A DNA stretch of 64,000 bases, taken from assembly GCA_014529385.2 (NCBI GenBank), contig CM043952.1, positions 158,007,557-158,071,556 of the forward strand, written 5' to 3'. Below the pieces are notes generated by a model. That model had not been told where the DNA came from, made no database searches, and saw only the letters and a list, made by a program, of their open reading frames with translations. Below, in pieces: positions 25,086 to 35,650 of the stretch. The stretch comes from Adiantum capillus-veneris. Its lineage: Eukaryota; Streptophyta; Polypodiopsida; Polypodiales; Pteridaceae. How positions within the stretch are numbered: the stretch's first letter is position 1; every line of letters starts with the position of its first letter. A program made the position numbers and the translations under genes.

Positions 25086-26399
25086 CTACATGTTGATGGG
25101 GGCTTTTCACAAGCCAAGCTCCCATACCCCTCTTCTCTCGTCCCCACCCCATGAAAACCCCCTCTTAGGGAGGGAGTGATAAAAAGCATTGGAAAAAGTA
25201 AGAAAAAAATAAATTATGACTATGTAAATATATGAGAAAGGTAAAATTGGCCACCTCATGCCTGCGGGGCAGCCCATCCCCACCTTGCCTCCTTTTTCTT
25301 CACTGTTGCCCCGCCGTGTGTCCCTTTTCCTCTCCTCCACTCAAAAGGTCAACCCCCTCTCTCTTCCCCTTGTCCTTTCTCCTTTCTCTCTCCCCTCAAG
25401 CTACCCCACCTCTCACCAATAATGCATTCTAACTCACCAATAATGCACCCTAACTCACATGCAACTTATACTATCTTCCAAAATAGTATACCCCACCCCC
25501 CCTGTCTCTCTCCTATCATATCCCATGACCCAAATACCCCCCCCTCTCTCTAAAGGGTGCCATGTCTCTTGTCTTGTAGCTAAATAACCTCCTCCACACT
25601 CACACACACTCAGTTTCACTGAAAAAGGTGCCCATAGACCCATCCCCACTCGGTGGTTACCTGATTTTTCTTGTGTTCACACACATCTGCACACAGATTC
25701 ACCTCTGAACACACTCCCCTCTCTCCCCTCTTGTAATTACTTTATTCTCCATGTCACCTCTCACTTTTTTCATCAACCCATATCTCTCTCTTAGTCTCTC
25801 TCTCATGAGACTGCTGTTCTGGCACATATACACACAGCCAGACAAGTGGGGCCCACAGTCACATGGCCTATGTAGATAATGATTTCTTCATTTCTAAATT
25901 CTAGAATTTCTCCCCCCTCCTCCCCTATATAAAGAGGGGTCACCATCACACAAAAACACACAACATCACCAAAGAACACACTATGCACTGTGTGTGCCTA
26001 GTGCACACACACACACCCACACCATCACCATCACCGCAATCACCATGGTCGTCTTGAGTATGACCTCTACACCCTTGGGCTATGGAAGATGAAGGGAAAC
26101 TAAATGAAGGATGATGGCCATAACCCTCGTGCGAGTCTTCGCCATCAACTCCCACCTATCCGCCATGTGCTCTACCACTCTCTCCCTTCTCATTCCCCTA
26201 CCCTATGCTCCCCATTTCATCGCCTAATTCTCTAAATAAAGCTTGAGGTTTTGTGAGTATGTTTTCTTGCAATGTTTTGCCCATGTGAGGTGTGCGGAAT
26301 CGCCACCTAGTCTTGTGTTTTGGAGTGAGCTTGTGTATGTGTGAAGGGTGTGCGGATTCGCCATCCTTTTGTGATGCCTAAGTACTAAGCCGCTATACC

Positions 26400-26451
<52 letters not shown>

Positions 26452-29400
26452 TGATCTCATTCCCTTTCCTTTTCATCATTACTCCCAAGCATCCATCTCT
26501 CTTGGATGAAAACTTTGTTATGGTGGTGTGTTGTTTGCGTCCTAGCCGCTGAAGCTAGGTGGTGCCCCCTGTTTGCTTTACCATGACAGGCTCGAGGCGC
26601 GCCATTCGGTCCCCGGTGTTAGAGGCCGTCGGGGTTCGGGGTTCGCTTTGCTCCCGTCATTTGGTGCCCCCACTGAGGATCTTTTCATGAAACCCTTCAG
26701 TTTACAAGACTGAAACCCTTAAACTATTGTGAATGGATGAATGGCTAGCAGGATTTTCTAATTGGACGACAGAAGAAGAAGAGCTCCAAGCACAACTAGA
26801 CGAACTTCGCATCTCCATCGAAGCTCGAGTGCCAGGCGTAACGGTAATCGATTTGCAGTGGGAGAGTCAACCAACACGCCAAACCCAGTGGATATACATA
26901 GGCCAAGTGCCAAGAAGAAGAAGGAGAAGGTCAAAACCATGTCCGCAACCTACAACCAACCCACAACAACAAAATGGAAGGAGCTCTACACAATAGAGAA
27001 TCAACACTATTCTACTTTGAGAATCGGGTAACTCAAGTCACCGAGGTAATTATCACAGTCAGTTTTCAAGTCGCACCTGATGCTGCAGCACAGATAACGG
27101 AAGCATTGGCTCACACTCTCACTAGAGAAACTAGGGATCTACTGAGTTTGTTTCAGGAAAGAACACCACCCTCTCCCACAAGCTTGGACAGTGACTAAGC
27201 ACCTCTAAGCTTCACATGAATCAGTACAACCTACCTCAAGACAGATCACACATACCAACATGTGTACGCTCAATCAAGGTAATACTGGATTTGAAGGCTC
27301 ACTACCAGCACGTCATTGACACCATGCCAAGTGGGGAGCGGTTTTTGGAGGTTCTGGCATCAGATCAACCATTTGTCTTACCTTTGGTACAAGGCAATGT
27401 ACCGTTTGAAGTTTTAATCTATGTCCTAGTATAAGAGGGTATACACGCCTCCTTGTAAATAAGAAAAAACTTTTGCAAGTTAAGCAGTGTGTCTTTCTAG
27501 CTCTCTCTCAGTAATCATGGCAAGTGTAGCATTTCCAACATTTAAAGGAAAGAAGGGGGAGGATTTGGTAACAGACTTCCTAGATGACTTTGAAGTAGCA
27601 TGTGTAGTGAGCAACAAAGATACGAATGAATCCCGGGTTAGAATCTTTAAGCATCTCATGAAGCTAGAAGCTAGATCATGGTACAATGCACTTCCACAAG
27701 CAACCAAGGATGACTGGGAACCCTTAAAAACCGCTTTTAAGAGGCGCTTTGGGGGAGGTACCACTTCAGAAAAGTTGTGGGACAAGTTGAGAGACTTGAA
27801 GCAGGAGGGTCTTTTAGAATATGCCACCTATGAGTCCAAATTTGTGGATTTGTGGGAACAGTGGGTTGAGTCACTGGCTAGGGGGGAAGCTGCACCCGAT
27901 TTCCTAAAAAAAGATCGGTTCACGCATGGCTTATGGCCGCTTCTCAAGGAGAAGGTGAAAGGTAGATTCCCGGCTACGTACGAGTTAGCCGTTGAGATTG
28001 CTCGCCTTAAGGACAAGAAGCTGCGAATGAAAGCCAAAGAAACCGAGTCAACAAAAGCAGTAACATCGCATCGACCAACAACTACGACAACCACCATTCC
28101 ACCACCACCACCGGCTCTTGGGGTAAAAGGTGACCAACAAGATATGTTGGCCCATATTACTGACCAACGACAAAATTTGTCTGTCCACTTAATACAGCAA
28201 GGGAGGAGTCAAGAAAGAGATCAAGACCCTGGAAGAGCACGACGACAAAACAGGGAGTATCATTGCTACAACTACGGAGAAGACGGTCACGGTATGTACT
28301 AATGTCCCAAACCACAACAAAACTATAATAGAGAAGGTAGGAGGAACCAATTGTCACCCCCTAGAGGAAGAACACCCCCACTCCGAGCACCAGTCCCACC
28401 AACACAAATTCTACGTCCGCCACAATCACCACTTACAATCATCCTACGCCCACCATCAATTGGTACCCACACACCAAGTATCATTGGTCTTGTAGAAGAG
28501 GTCAAAATGAGTGTAACAAAAGACGGATCAAGTAAGAAGACTATTCAAAGAACTCAAGCAGTGGAACAAGAGGTTAAAGAATCAAAAGATGCTACCCAGG
28601 TGGGGGAGGTAAGTCAAGAAAATTGTGTTACAAATGTGAGTACATCTTTAACCTTGAATGAAATAGGCACCAAAGCGATCAATCGACAGCATTGGGCAGT
28701 AAGGGTAAGAAGGTGTAAAGTGTTGATTAGGCCTCGTCAGAGTAAGAGGAATGCAAAAGTCATGAAAGATACAAGAGAAGAGGAAAACCAGCCTGTTAGC
28801 AAGGCTTTGCAGAAGATGGACAACATATCAAGCAAAGGGGAGGGCTTTGAAAACGGAAGCCTGTGCACCAGCATGGACCTAGGACAGTGTAGCAAGCTAA
28901 AGGAATCTTGCATCAAGGAAGTTTCACTTGAGGACCATAACGAAGAGGTAAGTATGACTGAAGGTTTGAAGTTGGATATTTCTCCAAAAGCTTGGCAGCC
29001 GAGCAAGATTTTATTGTGTAGTGTTATAGACTTAGAGATGGGTAATACCTCTAGTCTACTGAAGGGTGTTATAAACTTGGAGATGGGTAATGCCTCCAGT
29101 TTATGTGAGGGTGTTCAGAGTAAGTTTGATGATCAATATGCTGCCAACCTTTTAAGGATGTTCCAAACTCCTCCACAACACAGCATTGTGTTTGCATGGG
29201 ATGCATCAGACCTATGGATATGGCTAGCTGCTCTGACATATAGAGAGAAGATGAGTATGGAGATAAGAGAAAAGGAGCCATGGATAGACTAAAGCCTAAT
29301 AGAATGCAAGAAGGAAGACCTCATTCGCAATTTGGTGCAATTTTTTACAAATAGTGCATCCTCTCTTTGGAGAAAGGTAAGTGGATTACGCTTGAATTTA

Positions 29401-31290
29401 AGCCGCAAGGTAGGTGGCTTGCTATTAGCATCAGTAAAGGAAGCTGACATGTTTGAGCACACCCAAAAGAAGCATGATATGCTTGCAGTTTTTTCTAGTC
29501 ATGGCAGTAAGCAGGACTCTGAAGACAACTTGAGCTCACCACACCAACAAGGCGGCCATATATGGTGGATTCTTGGTACACTCTTGGGAATCATAATTTT
29601 CAGTTCTGTCTTTGCAGGAGCCAAGATGCTCATTTCCCCTCTCGCTACTGGTGGTTACAAATTTGATCCAATTTGGCATGCAAATTTTATTGTTCGGACA
29701 CTGCAAACAATGATCCTATTTTTCACTTGGGATCCAGGAGGACATTGGCACAAAGTTCTAGAAGCCATGGGCTTCCCCTTTAATCAACCGACACTATTCC
29801 AAGAAACAAGCTATCACCCGGACCTGTTACAGATCAACGAATATCCTAGAAATCTCACCAATGGCCAAATGGAATGGATAGTTGAGAAGGCAACTCGATA
29901 TCGGATCCTACAGCTAAGCGGAAGAAGAAACAGATGAGCTAGAGGCATGAATGCCTCTAGCCAAAAGGGGAGGGCTAATGATGGGGGCTTTTCACAAGCC
30001 AAGCTCCCATACCTCTCTTCTCTCGTCCCCACCCCATGAAAACCCCCTCTTAGGGAGGGAGTGATAAAAAGCATTGGAAAAAGTAAGAAAAAAATAAAGT
30101 ATGACTATGTAAATATATGAGAAAGGTAAAATTGGCCACCTCATGCCTGCGGGGCAGCCCATCCCCACCTTGCCTCCTTTTTCTTCACTGTTGCCCCGCC
30201 GTGTGTCCCTTTTCCTCTCCTCCACTCAAAAGGTCAACCCCCTCTCTCTTCCCCTTGTCCTTTCTCCTTTCTCTCTCCCCTCAAGCTACCCCACCTCTCA
30301 CCAATAATGCATTCTAACTCACCAATAATGCACCCTAACTCACATGCAACTTATGCTATCTTCCAAAATAGTATACCCCACCCCCCCTGTCTCTCTCCTA
30401 TCATATCCCATGACCCAAATATCCCCCCCTCTCTCTAAAGGGCGCCATGTCTCTTGTCTTGTAGCTAAATAACCTCCCCCACACTCACACACACTCAGTT
30501 TCATTGAAAAAGGTGCCCATAGATCCATCCCCACTCGGTGGTTACCTGATTTTTGTTGTGTTCACACACATCGCACACAGATTCACCTCTGAACACACTC
30601 CCCTCTCTCCCCTCTTGTAATTACTTTATTCTCCATGTCACCTCTCACTTTTTTCATCAACCCATCTCTCTCTCTTAGTCTCTCTCTCATGAGACTACTG
30701 TTCTGGCACATATACACACAGCCAGACAAGTGGGGCCCACAGTCACATGGCCTATGTAGATAATGATTTCTTCATTTCTAAATTCTAGAATTTCTCCCCC
30801 CTCCTCCCCTATATAAAGAGGGGTCACCATCACACAAAAACACACAACATCACCAAAGAACACACTATGCACTGTGTGTGCCTAGTGCACACACACACAC
30901 CCACACCATCACCATCACCGCAATCACCATGGTCGTCTTGAGCATGACCTCTACACCCTTGGGCTATGGAAGATGAAGGGAAACTAAATGAAGGATGATG
31001 GCCATAACCCTCGTGTGAGTCTTCGCCATCAACTCCCACCTATCCGCCATGTGCTCTACCACTCTCTCCCTTTTCATTCCCCTACCCTATGCTCCCCATT
31101 TCATCGCCTAATTCTCTAAATAAAGCTTGAGGTTTTGTGAGTATGTTTTCTTGCAATGTTTTGCCCATGTGAGGTGTGCGGAATCGCCACCTAGTCTTGT
31201 GTTTTGGAGTGAGCTTGTGTATGTGTGAAGGGTGTGCGGATTCGCCATCCTTTTGTGATGCTTAAGTACTAAGCCGCTATACCCCCTCCC

Positions 31291-31329
<39 letters not shown>

Positions 31330-33190
31330 TGATCTCATTCCCTTTCCTTTTCATCATTACTCCCAAGCATCCATCTCTCTTGGATGAAAACTTTGTTATG
31401 GTGGTGTGTTGTTTGCGTTCTAGCCGCTGAAGCTAGGTGGTGCCCCATGTTTGCTTTACCATGACAGGCTCGAGGCGCGCCATTCGGTCCCCGGTGTTAG
31501 AGGCCGTCGGGGTTCGGGGTTCGCTTTGCTCCCGTCAATGTCAAGAAAGTTAACGAGGTATAATACTTCGCGATAATATTTAGCTAGTAAATGAGCGAGT
31601 GTTTCATGTAGTCTAGGAATCTAATTTCTTTACTCTTTATAATGTATTCCTTCCTTTATAGCCTACATAAACCACGAGATAGATGTTTTGACCATGAATT
31701 TTTACCCCACTTATTTGTCTACCAATTTAACAACTTTTCAAATTGAGAAATAGGGTACTTACAACTATAGTGAGAGTAGCTGCAGTGGACACAATTGAGC
31801 TAATGATTGAAAGGATGCCCACAATTAGAATGTAATAATGGTGGTTGCGCTTCAATAAAAGAGTGCTAACTATCACACCCATGTAGGAGAGGAGTATGGC
31901 CAACAACGCGATGAAAACCTTTCTCTGCAAAATAATGCAGTGTAATAAAAATATTGCATCTAATCTCTATAATTTCTTTTCTTTAAAGAGACTAATGCAA
32001 GCTAGAAATGTGTTCATGGCTGCATACACTATAATGATCATATTTGTTTTACAAAGAGACACATGAAGTGAAGATGGGCTTTAAATATGGTTCTTAAGGA
32101 AAAAATATTGTGGTACTCATATATGGGAGCACAAGACATGTAATGTTTGTGCAGATGCATGAGGTGCAATATGAAATGTTTGGTTTCTTCACAGCTAATT
32201 GAACTATTGAAATTTTACTCAGATGTATAGTAGGCATCAAAGAAAGTAAATTCAAAGAAACGTGAGAATGAAGTAGAACGATACCCTTTGAGGGCAAGTC
32301 GTGAACCAAATGTAGATGGAGAGGTAGAAGATGAAGAAGGCACTAGTGGCACTAATGGTCACCACAAAGATACCATTATGCTCAAGGATGCCGTAGAAGG
32401 CCCAAAACAGTGATGACATCAAGCTAAAAAGGTATGGCTGAGCTGAGAAGGATCCTGTGCAACCATTCCTCATTATCCTCCAAAAGGTAGGCCTATGATC
32501 TCTCCAAACCACATTGCATTGACCAATCATTAATCAATCATGTGTAGCGAGCAACTAAAAGAAAGAAAAGAGAGAAGCTTACATGGGTGACACTAGCCCT
32601 ACAAACGCGGTGATGTTACCTGCAACAACCATGCATATTTTAACATAACACTCTTAAGTAGGCAATATCGATAATTTGTGGAAGCTTACAATGAGGATAT
32701 GTAAAAAGGCCATCTTTTGTGTCCATCTCCTTTACTATGCTTTGTTTCCTTTGAACAAGCATGTTCTCGCATCAAAGAATGTTGCCACATTCATGTTAAT
32801 GTTGTATCATCCAATATTTTGTAGTAAGGCAAGTGAAGTGATGGTTTGGAAAGAGAGAGAGAGCTAACATTTATCCTACTTCACGTTTGGGTAATATAAG
32901 TTGCATCCTACTAAGCTTGTTGTGGGCACCTTACATTTTGTCCCCTGAACTTGCTAGGCACAATGGAGTTACGTGAAGTTGTCAAAGCAATGCATGATAA
33001 ATACGTGGAAGTTTCCTTATTTGGCTACTTGTAGTAGTGCTTGGAAAACCCCTTGCATTCAAGGTCTAATTTGATGAAACAAGCATAGTTTATGCCCAAA
33101 TCTCAGGTATCCGAGATTTATATCTTAAATGCCCAATTTATAACCTTGGAAATTAAGGTTGAATGAAATTACGACAGATTTTTAGCACGC

Positions 33191-33239
<49 letters not shown>

Positions 33240-33277
33240 TCACCAACTATGCCAAGGACGACGCTAAGAGGAACCAT
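24966..33277 (-). CDS. SWEET: SWEET sugar transporter gene, five exons visible, large transposon in intron 4
   Basis: SWEET proteins are seven-helix membrane carriers that move sugars by facilitated diffusion across the plasma membrane or tonoplast. They are built from two MtN3/saliva three-helix repeats joined by a linker helix. Exons on the minus strand are 33277-33244, 32619-32583, 32492-32285, 31924-31763 and 25085-24966. All have GT donors and AG acceptors, and all phases fit. Lengths of 37, 162 and 120 bp for exons 2, 4 and 5 agree with the conserved SWEET gene structure as I know it. Motifs: GNITAFVGLVSP, MPTFWRIMRNG, QPYLFSLMSSLFWAFYG, RKVFIALLAIL, IVGILSIISSIVSTAATLTIV and TRSVEYMPLALSIGLFMNGS. 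The last coding exon is not found. Intron 4 carries a 6.4-kb LTR element. Each exon is open, so the gene may be recent or still expressed; functionality is unproven. Confidence 0.85.
25094..26659 (+). repeat. 5' LTR of the gag-only element
   Basis: It is 1,566 bp long. A TATA box (tatataaa at 25926-25933) is followed downstream by a transcript region with CA-rich text. A polyadenylation signal, aataaa, lies at 26235-26240. A CT microsatellite lies at 26406-26448. Confidence 0.92.
26661..26680 (+). promoter_or_regulatory. primer-binding site candidate
   Basis: The bases after the LTR read ttggtgcccccactgagg. This has the TGG start and position expected for a tRNA primer site. I could not assign the tRNA with confidence. 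Confidence 0.6.
26681..27516 (+). other. 5' leader of the gag-only element
   Basis: About 0.84 kb lies between the primer site and the gag start. It holds several short overlapping ORFs (26733-27434) with no recognised domain. They may be decayed N-terminal gag sequence or simply leader. Confidence 0.5.
27517..28302 (+). CDS. Gag of the gag-only element
   Basis: The ATG at 27517 begins MASVAFPTFKG. The capsid region reads like a plant retrotransposon Gag: LEARSWYNALP, WEPLKTAFKRRF and LLEYATYESKFVDLW. A Pro-rich hinge (PPPPPALG) and a basic tail follow. The nucleocapsid knuckle is degenerate: CYNYGEDGHGMY then a stop codon (28300-28302), then C, so the second Cys is Tyr and the motif is cut. 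The same frame continues after the stop. Gag forms the particle that packages element RNA; whether this one can is doubtful. Confidence 0.8.
   Translation: MASVAFPTFKGKKGEDLVTDFLDDFEVACVVSNKDTNESRVRIFKHLMKLEARSWYNALPQATKDDWEPLKTAFKRRFGGGTTSEKLWDKLRDLKQEGLLEYATYESKFVDLWEQWVESLARGEAAPDFLKKDRFTHGLWPLLKEKVKGRFPATYELAVEIARLKDKKLRMKAKETESTKAVTSHRPTTTTTTIPPPPPALGVKGDQQDMLAHITDQRQNLSVHLIQQGRSQERDQDPGRARRQNREYHCYNYGEDGHGMY
28303..29292 (+). pseudogene. downstream part of the gag-frame ORF, unknown
   Basis: It is open in the gag frame right after the in-frame stop. It has a Pro-rich start, then a charged, mostly hydrophilic region with a short duplicated motif, (V)INLEMGNxSSL (near residues 230 and 245 of the 28351 frame). 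No protease, RT or integrase motif is present. A second in-frame stop at 29290-29292 separates it from the membrane-segment part. I do not recognise the family. Confidence 0.55.
29332..29937 (+). CDS. membrane-segment protein at the 3' end of the gag-only element
   Basis: About 200 codons, in the same frame as gag after a second stop. A strongly hydrophobic stretch (WWILGTLLGIIIFSSVFAGA, about residues 78-98) looks like one transmembrane helix. A second hydrophobic patch lies near residues 130-142 (TLQTMILFFTW). The position, last before the polypurine tract, is where some plant elements carry envelope-like ORFs. The env comparison is only positional; no sequence match is claimed. Confidence 0.55.
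   Translation: MVQFFTNSASSLWRKVSGLRLNLSRKVGGLLLASVKEADMFEHTQKKHDMLAVFSSHGSKQDSEDNLSSPHQQGGHIWWILGTLLGIIIFSSVFAGAKMLISPLATGGYKFDPIWHANFIVRTLQTMILFFTWDPGGHWHKVLEAMGFPFNQPTLFQETSYHPDLLQINEYPRNLTNGQMEWIVEKATRYRILQLSGRRNR
29938..29961 (+). promoter_or_regulatory. perfect hairpin between the last ORF and the polypurine tract
   Basis: An inverted repeat with 11-bp perfect arms (GCTAGAGGCAT and ATGCCTCTAGC) and a 2-base centre starts directly after the stop codon. It ends one base before the purine-rich tract. Confidence 0.85.
29963..29978 (+). promoter_or_regulatory. polypurine tract of the gag-only element
   Basis: AAAAGGGGAGGGCTAA lies directly before the 3' LTR. It is the expected primer for plus-strand DNA synthesis. 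Confidence 0.85.
29979..31537 (+). repeat. 3' LTR of the gag-only element
   Basis: It pairs with 25094-26659. It has the same TATA box (30810-30817) and polyadenylation signal, and a shorter CT tract (31293-31326). Confidence 0.92.
31763..31924 (-). CDS. SWEET exon 4 (162 bp, linker helix and start of second repeat)
   Basis: It is bounded by an acceptor in ttttgcag and a donor gtaagt. It encodes RKVFIALLAILLSYMGVIVS through STAATLTIV, two hydrophobic helices. Confidence 0.9.
32285..32492 (-). CDS. SWEET exon 3 (first MtN3 repeat)
   Basis: It follows gatcatag and ends before gtatcg. It encodes PTFWRIMRNG, the QPYLFSLMSSLFWAFYGI helix and a third helix ending FTTCPQR. The first base completes a split Met codon with exon 2. 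Confidence 0.9.
32583..32619 (-). CDS. SWEET exon 2 (37 bp)
   Basis: A mini-exon between ttgcag and gtaagc, encoding GNITAFVGLVSPM with split codons at both ends. Size and content match the conserved second exon of plant SWEET genes. Confidence 0.88.
33193..33236. repeat. (GA)n microsatellite in SWEET intron 1
   Basis: A pure run of about 22 units, starting 8 bp past the exon-1 donor on the gene strand. Confidence 0.95.
33244..33277 (-). CDS. SWEET exon 1, from the chosen ATG
   Basis: It encodes MVPLSVVLGIVG and ends at a gtgagc donor. The frame is open further upstream (KTTDAQ precedes), so an earlier start is possible. This ATG was chosen because SWEETs begin about ten residues before the GN motif. 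A GA microsatellite lies a few bases into intron 1. Confidence 0.75.
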
Positions 33278-33765
33278 TTGCGCGTCCGTCGTCTTGAGCT
33301 GCTGTGTCGAGTGCTGCTGAAACCTTGGTGGTTACGTACGAGAGAGAGGGAGGGGCAAGCACGAGAAATATCTGAGACAGGAAAGGGAAACCCTTAGCGA
33401 CCTAGCCTACAAGTGTAGAAGCAAGATGTTATTAGTGTTGGCCACTTAGCCTATAAAGCTTTCACCAAAGGGAAACAGCACCACGCTATAAGTTCATGGG
33501 TCATTTTGGATTAGAACCTGGCTTTCAAAAAGAATAAAAGGCTAAAAACAAATCTTGAGGTCAGTGATCCTTGTCACCAACTATTGGTACCATTTAGCCT
33601 TCATTTTTCTCACATCATGCTTACGCAATAACTCTTTCAAAAGGTCTCTCTTGCTTTTTCTCTTAGCCACCATGAGGAGAGCAATCTTTGGCAAAATTTT
33701 CAAGTTGCCTTCATGCTATATGGCATGAACATCATGCTCTTTTCTCAAAACTAATGCATAGTGCC

Positions 33766-33770
<5 letters not shown>

Positions 33771-33807
<37 letters not shown>
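33771..33807. repeat. (CT)n microsatellite
   Basis: About 37 bp of pure CT. Confidence 0.95.
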
Positions 33808-33810
<3 letters not shown>

Positions 33811-35570
33811 TGATTGTTTCATTTTATCAAATACCAATACACCCTCACCAAAGACCGTGAGTGTAAATAATTTTGGATGTTTATTTTTTAAAGTATGAAA
33901 ATTACCAAGAAATGAACCATGTAAGACAGCATATAACTCTGCATTCAATGTAAAAGCTTTAATCTAGAAAATAGAAAACACGATAGTATTTTAACCCTAG
34001 ATTCTCTCACATTTGTAGAGCCTCCACTTTAAAAATGAGGTCAACTAGGTAGACCCACTTAGATTTGTGTATATGTATCCAAGAGACTAATAAGCAACAA
34101 CAATAACAAGGCTGCATTATGTTTGTGCATTGTCCCATTGTAGATCCTTAAGATGTCATACTTGGACCAATTGGCCTACCACAAAGAAAGAGATATATAG
34201 TAGGTTGAGCTATATTTAACAAGATCTTCTCATGCAAGCCTAATCGCAAGTTTGTGGCATTCATTGGCTGGCATGAAGCCATATGAAGAAACCAAATAGA
34301 GACTTCTCATCCAACATACTTGCTAGGAATGGGCTTTGTCCCTTGAGCAATCATGTGTGCACTCCAATTTTAAGGAATGTGCACATATGTATCTACAATA
34401 TGCCACATACCCTTTAGAGTATCTCACATACAAGGTGCTAGAGTCAATTAAGCATCCCTGGAGTTGTGAGGTGAGCTTTGCAACTTACATATCTGCATCA
34501 TGCATATGCAGCCTAGATACCAAGCCTTCTCCTAATTAAGGAGATCTCTTGTACTCCTTTCAATAATAAATATGTATGGTGTTTTCCCTCTTACGGTACG
34601 GCCCTAGTTACGGTCAAAGCAAGTAAGGATTGTTATTTCCTAATCCCCTCATCACATCATTAAGACTCAAGCTTACCTTCCCATGCTCTAGGTGTGATTA
34701 GGTAAGTATGGAAAATTCACATTGAAGTGTGATTAAGGTAGAAACACTAATGAATCATATTTTGTGATATAAAATGTCAGTGAAAGCTTATTTTGATTAT
34801 TCAAATGTGAGTGTAGAAGTCTACTTTTATAGATGTAGCTAGGCATTTAAGTTGACACAAGATGACGTGAAGATCCATGACATCATGGTACACCTTGTAA
34901 ATAGCACCTCTTGAACTTTGTGAAAAGTATAAATTTCACATAAGATACACATGGGTGTTACATGACCAAGTGTCACATATGCTCCAATTAGGATACAGAG
35001 GATACATGGTACTTTCAAGTGCCATAAGCTATAGCCCATGGACAAAAACCCTCCCCTTGCACTTTGGACTATGATCAATGTAGAAGATACTCAATTCCAG
35101 ATAGGCTACTAGCCTCACAAGCTGTTGATGCTACATAGGCTACAATACCACATAGACTACTAATTCCACTAAGGTTACAAATTTGATACACACTACAAAA
35201 TACCTTCCCCTTAAACTAGGAAACCATCGAAGGTCAAGCTCTCGTTGTCACTATTCATGGATTAAACATTTTTGTTACTTTCTTGATCCTCTTCTTCCTC
35301 TTCCTTGATTGACTTTTTCTTTTTTCTCTCTTGAATATAAAACATATTAAGAAGCAAAGAGGAAACTTGTAAGTAAGAGTGGCAATGCTGCATTATGCAA
35401 ACAAATTTGTTTAATCGCATGCAACGCAATTGTATAATTTATGATTGTCTACTATTTGAGCAAATAAGATACGATTGAATATGCTATATCCAATCAACAT
35501 TTTTGAAGGATTTATTGGATGATGTGACATGGATGAGGTATAGTTTTATTCAAGGCATCTTGTGTTGTAA

Positions 35571-35650
35571 ACAAATGATACCAAAATTTGGAGTATGCAT
35601 TGGGCCATAAACAAATTGTATCAAAATTTGGAGTATGCGTTGGGCCATAA
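35571..35650. repeat. 40-bp tandem duplication
   Basis: The unit acaaatgataccaaaatttg.. at 35571 repeats at 35611 with three or four differences. Both copies end in tgggccata. Confidence 0.9.

Larger units (their letters stand above)
25094..31537 (+). mobile_element. young gag-only LTR retrotransposon (TR-GAG-like) in SWEET intron 4
   Basis: Two LTRs (25094-26659 and 29979-31537) differ by eye at roughly 20 positions in about 1.56 kb, so the insertion is fairly young. Each starts tgatggggg and ends cccgtca. The 4-bp sequence atgt flanks both ends. Joining the flanks rebuilds a normal intron end with a pyrimidine-rich tract (ctttcttgacatgtag). A primer-site candidate and a polypurine tract sit at the right places. 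The interior codes for Gag and a downstream protein, but no protease, RT or integrase. Known non-autonomous elements of this kind (TR-GAG, BARE-2-like) borrow pol from relatives. It lies antisense to the SWEET gene. Confidence 0.9.

Noticed and set aside
25107-26155. ORFs of 60-78 codons that occur identically at 25107-26155 and 29992-31039
   Set aside because: They are the same LTR sequence twice; repetition reflects the LTR pair, not conserved genes.
34150-34720. Possible solo LTR (aataataaatatg signal, near-palindrome ctcctaattaaggag)
   Set aside because: No partner copy, terminal TG..CA or target duplication could be defined.
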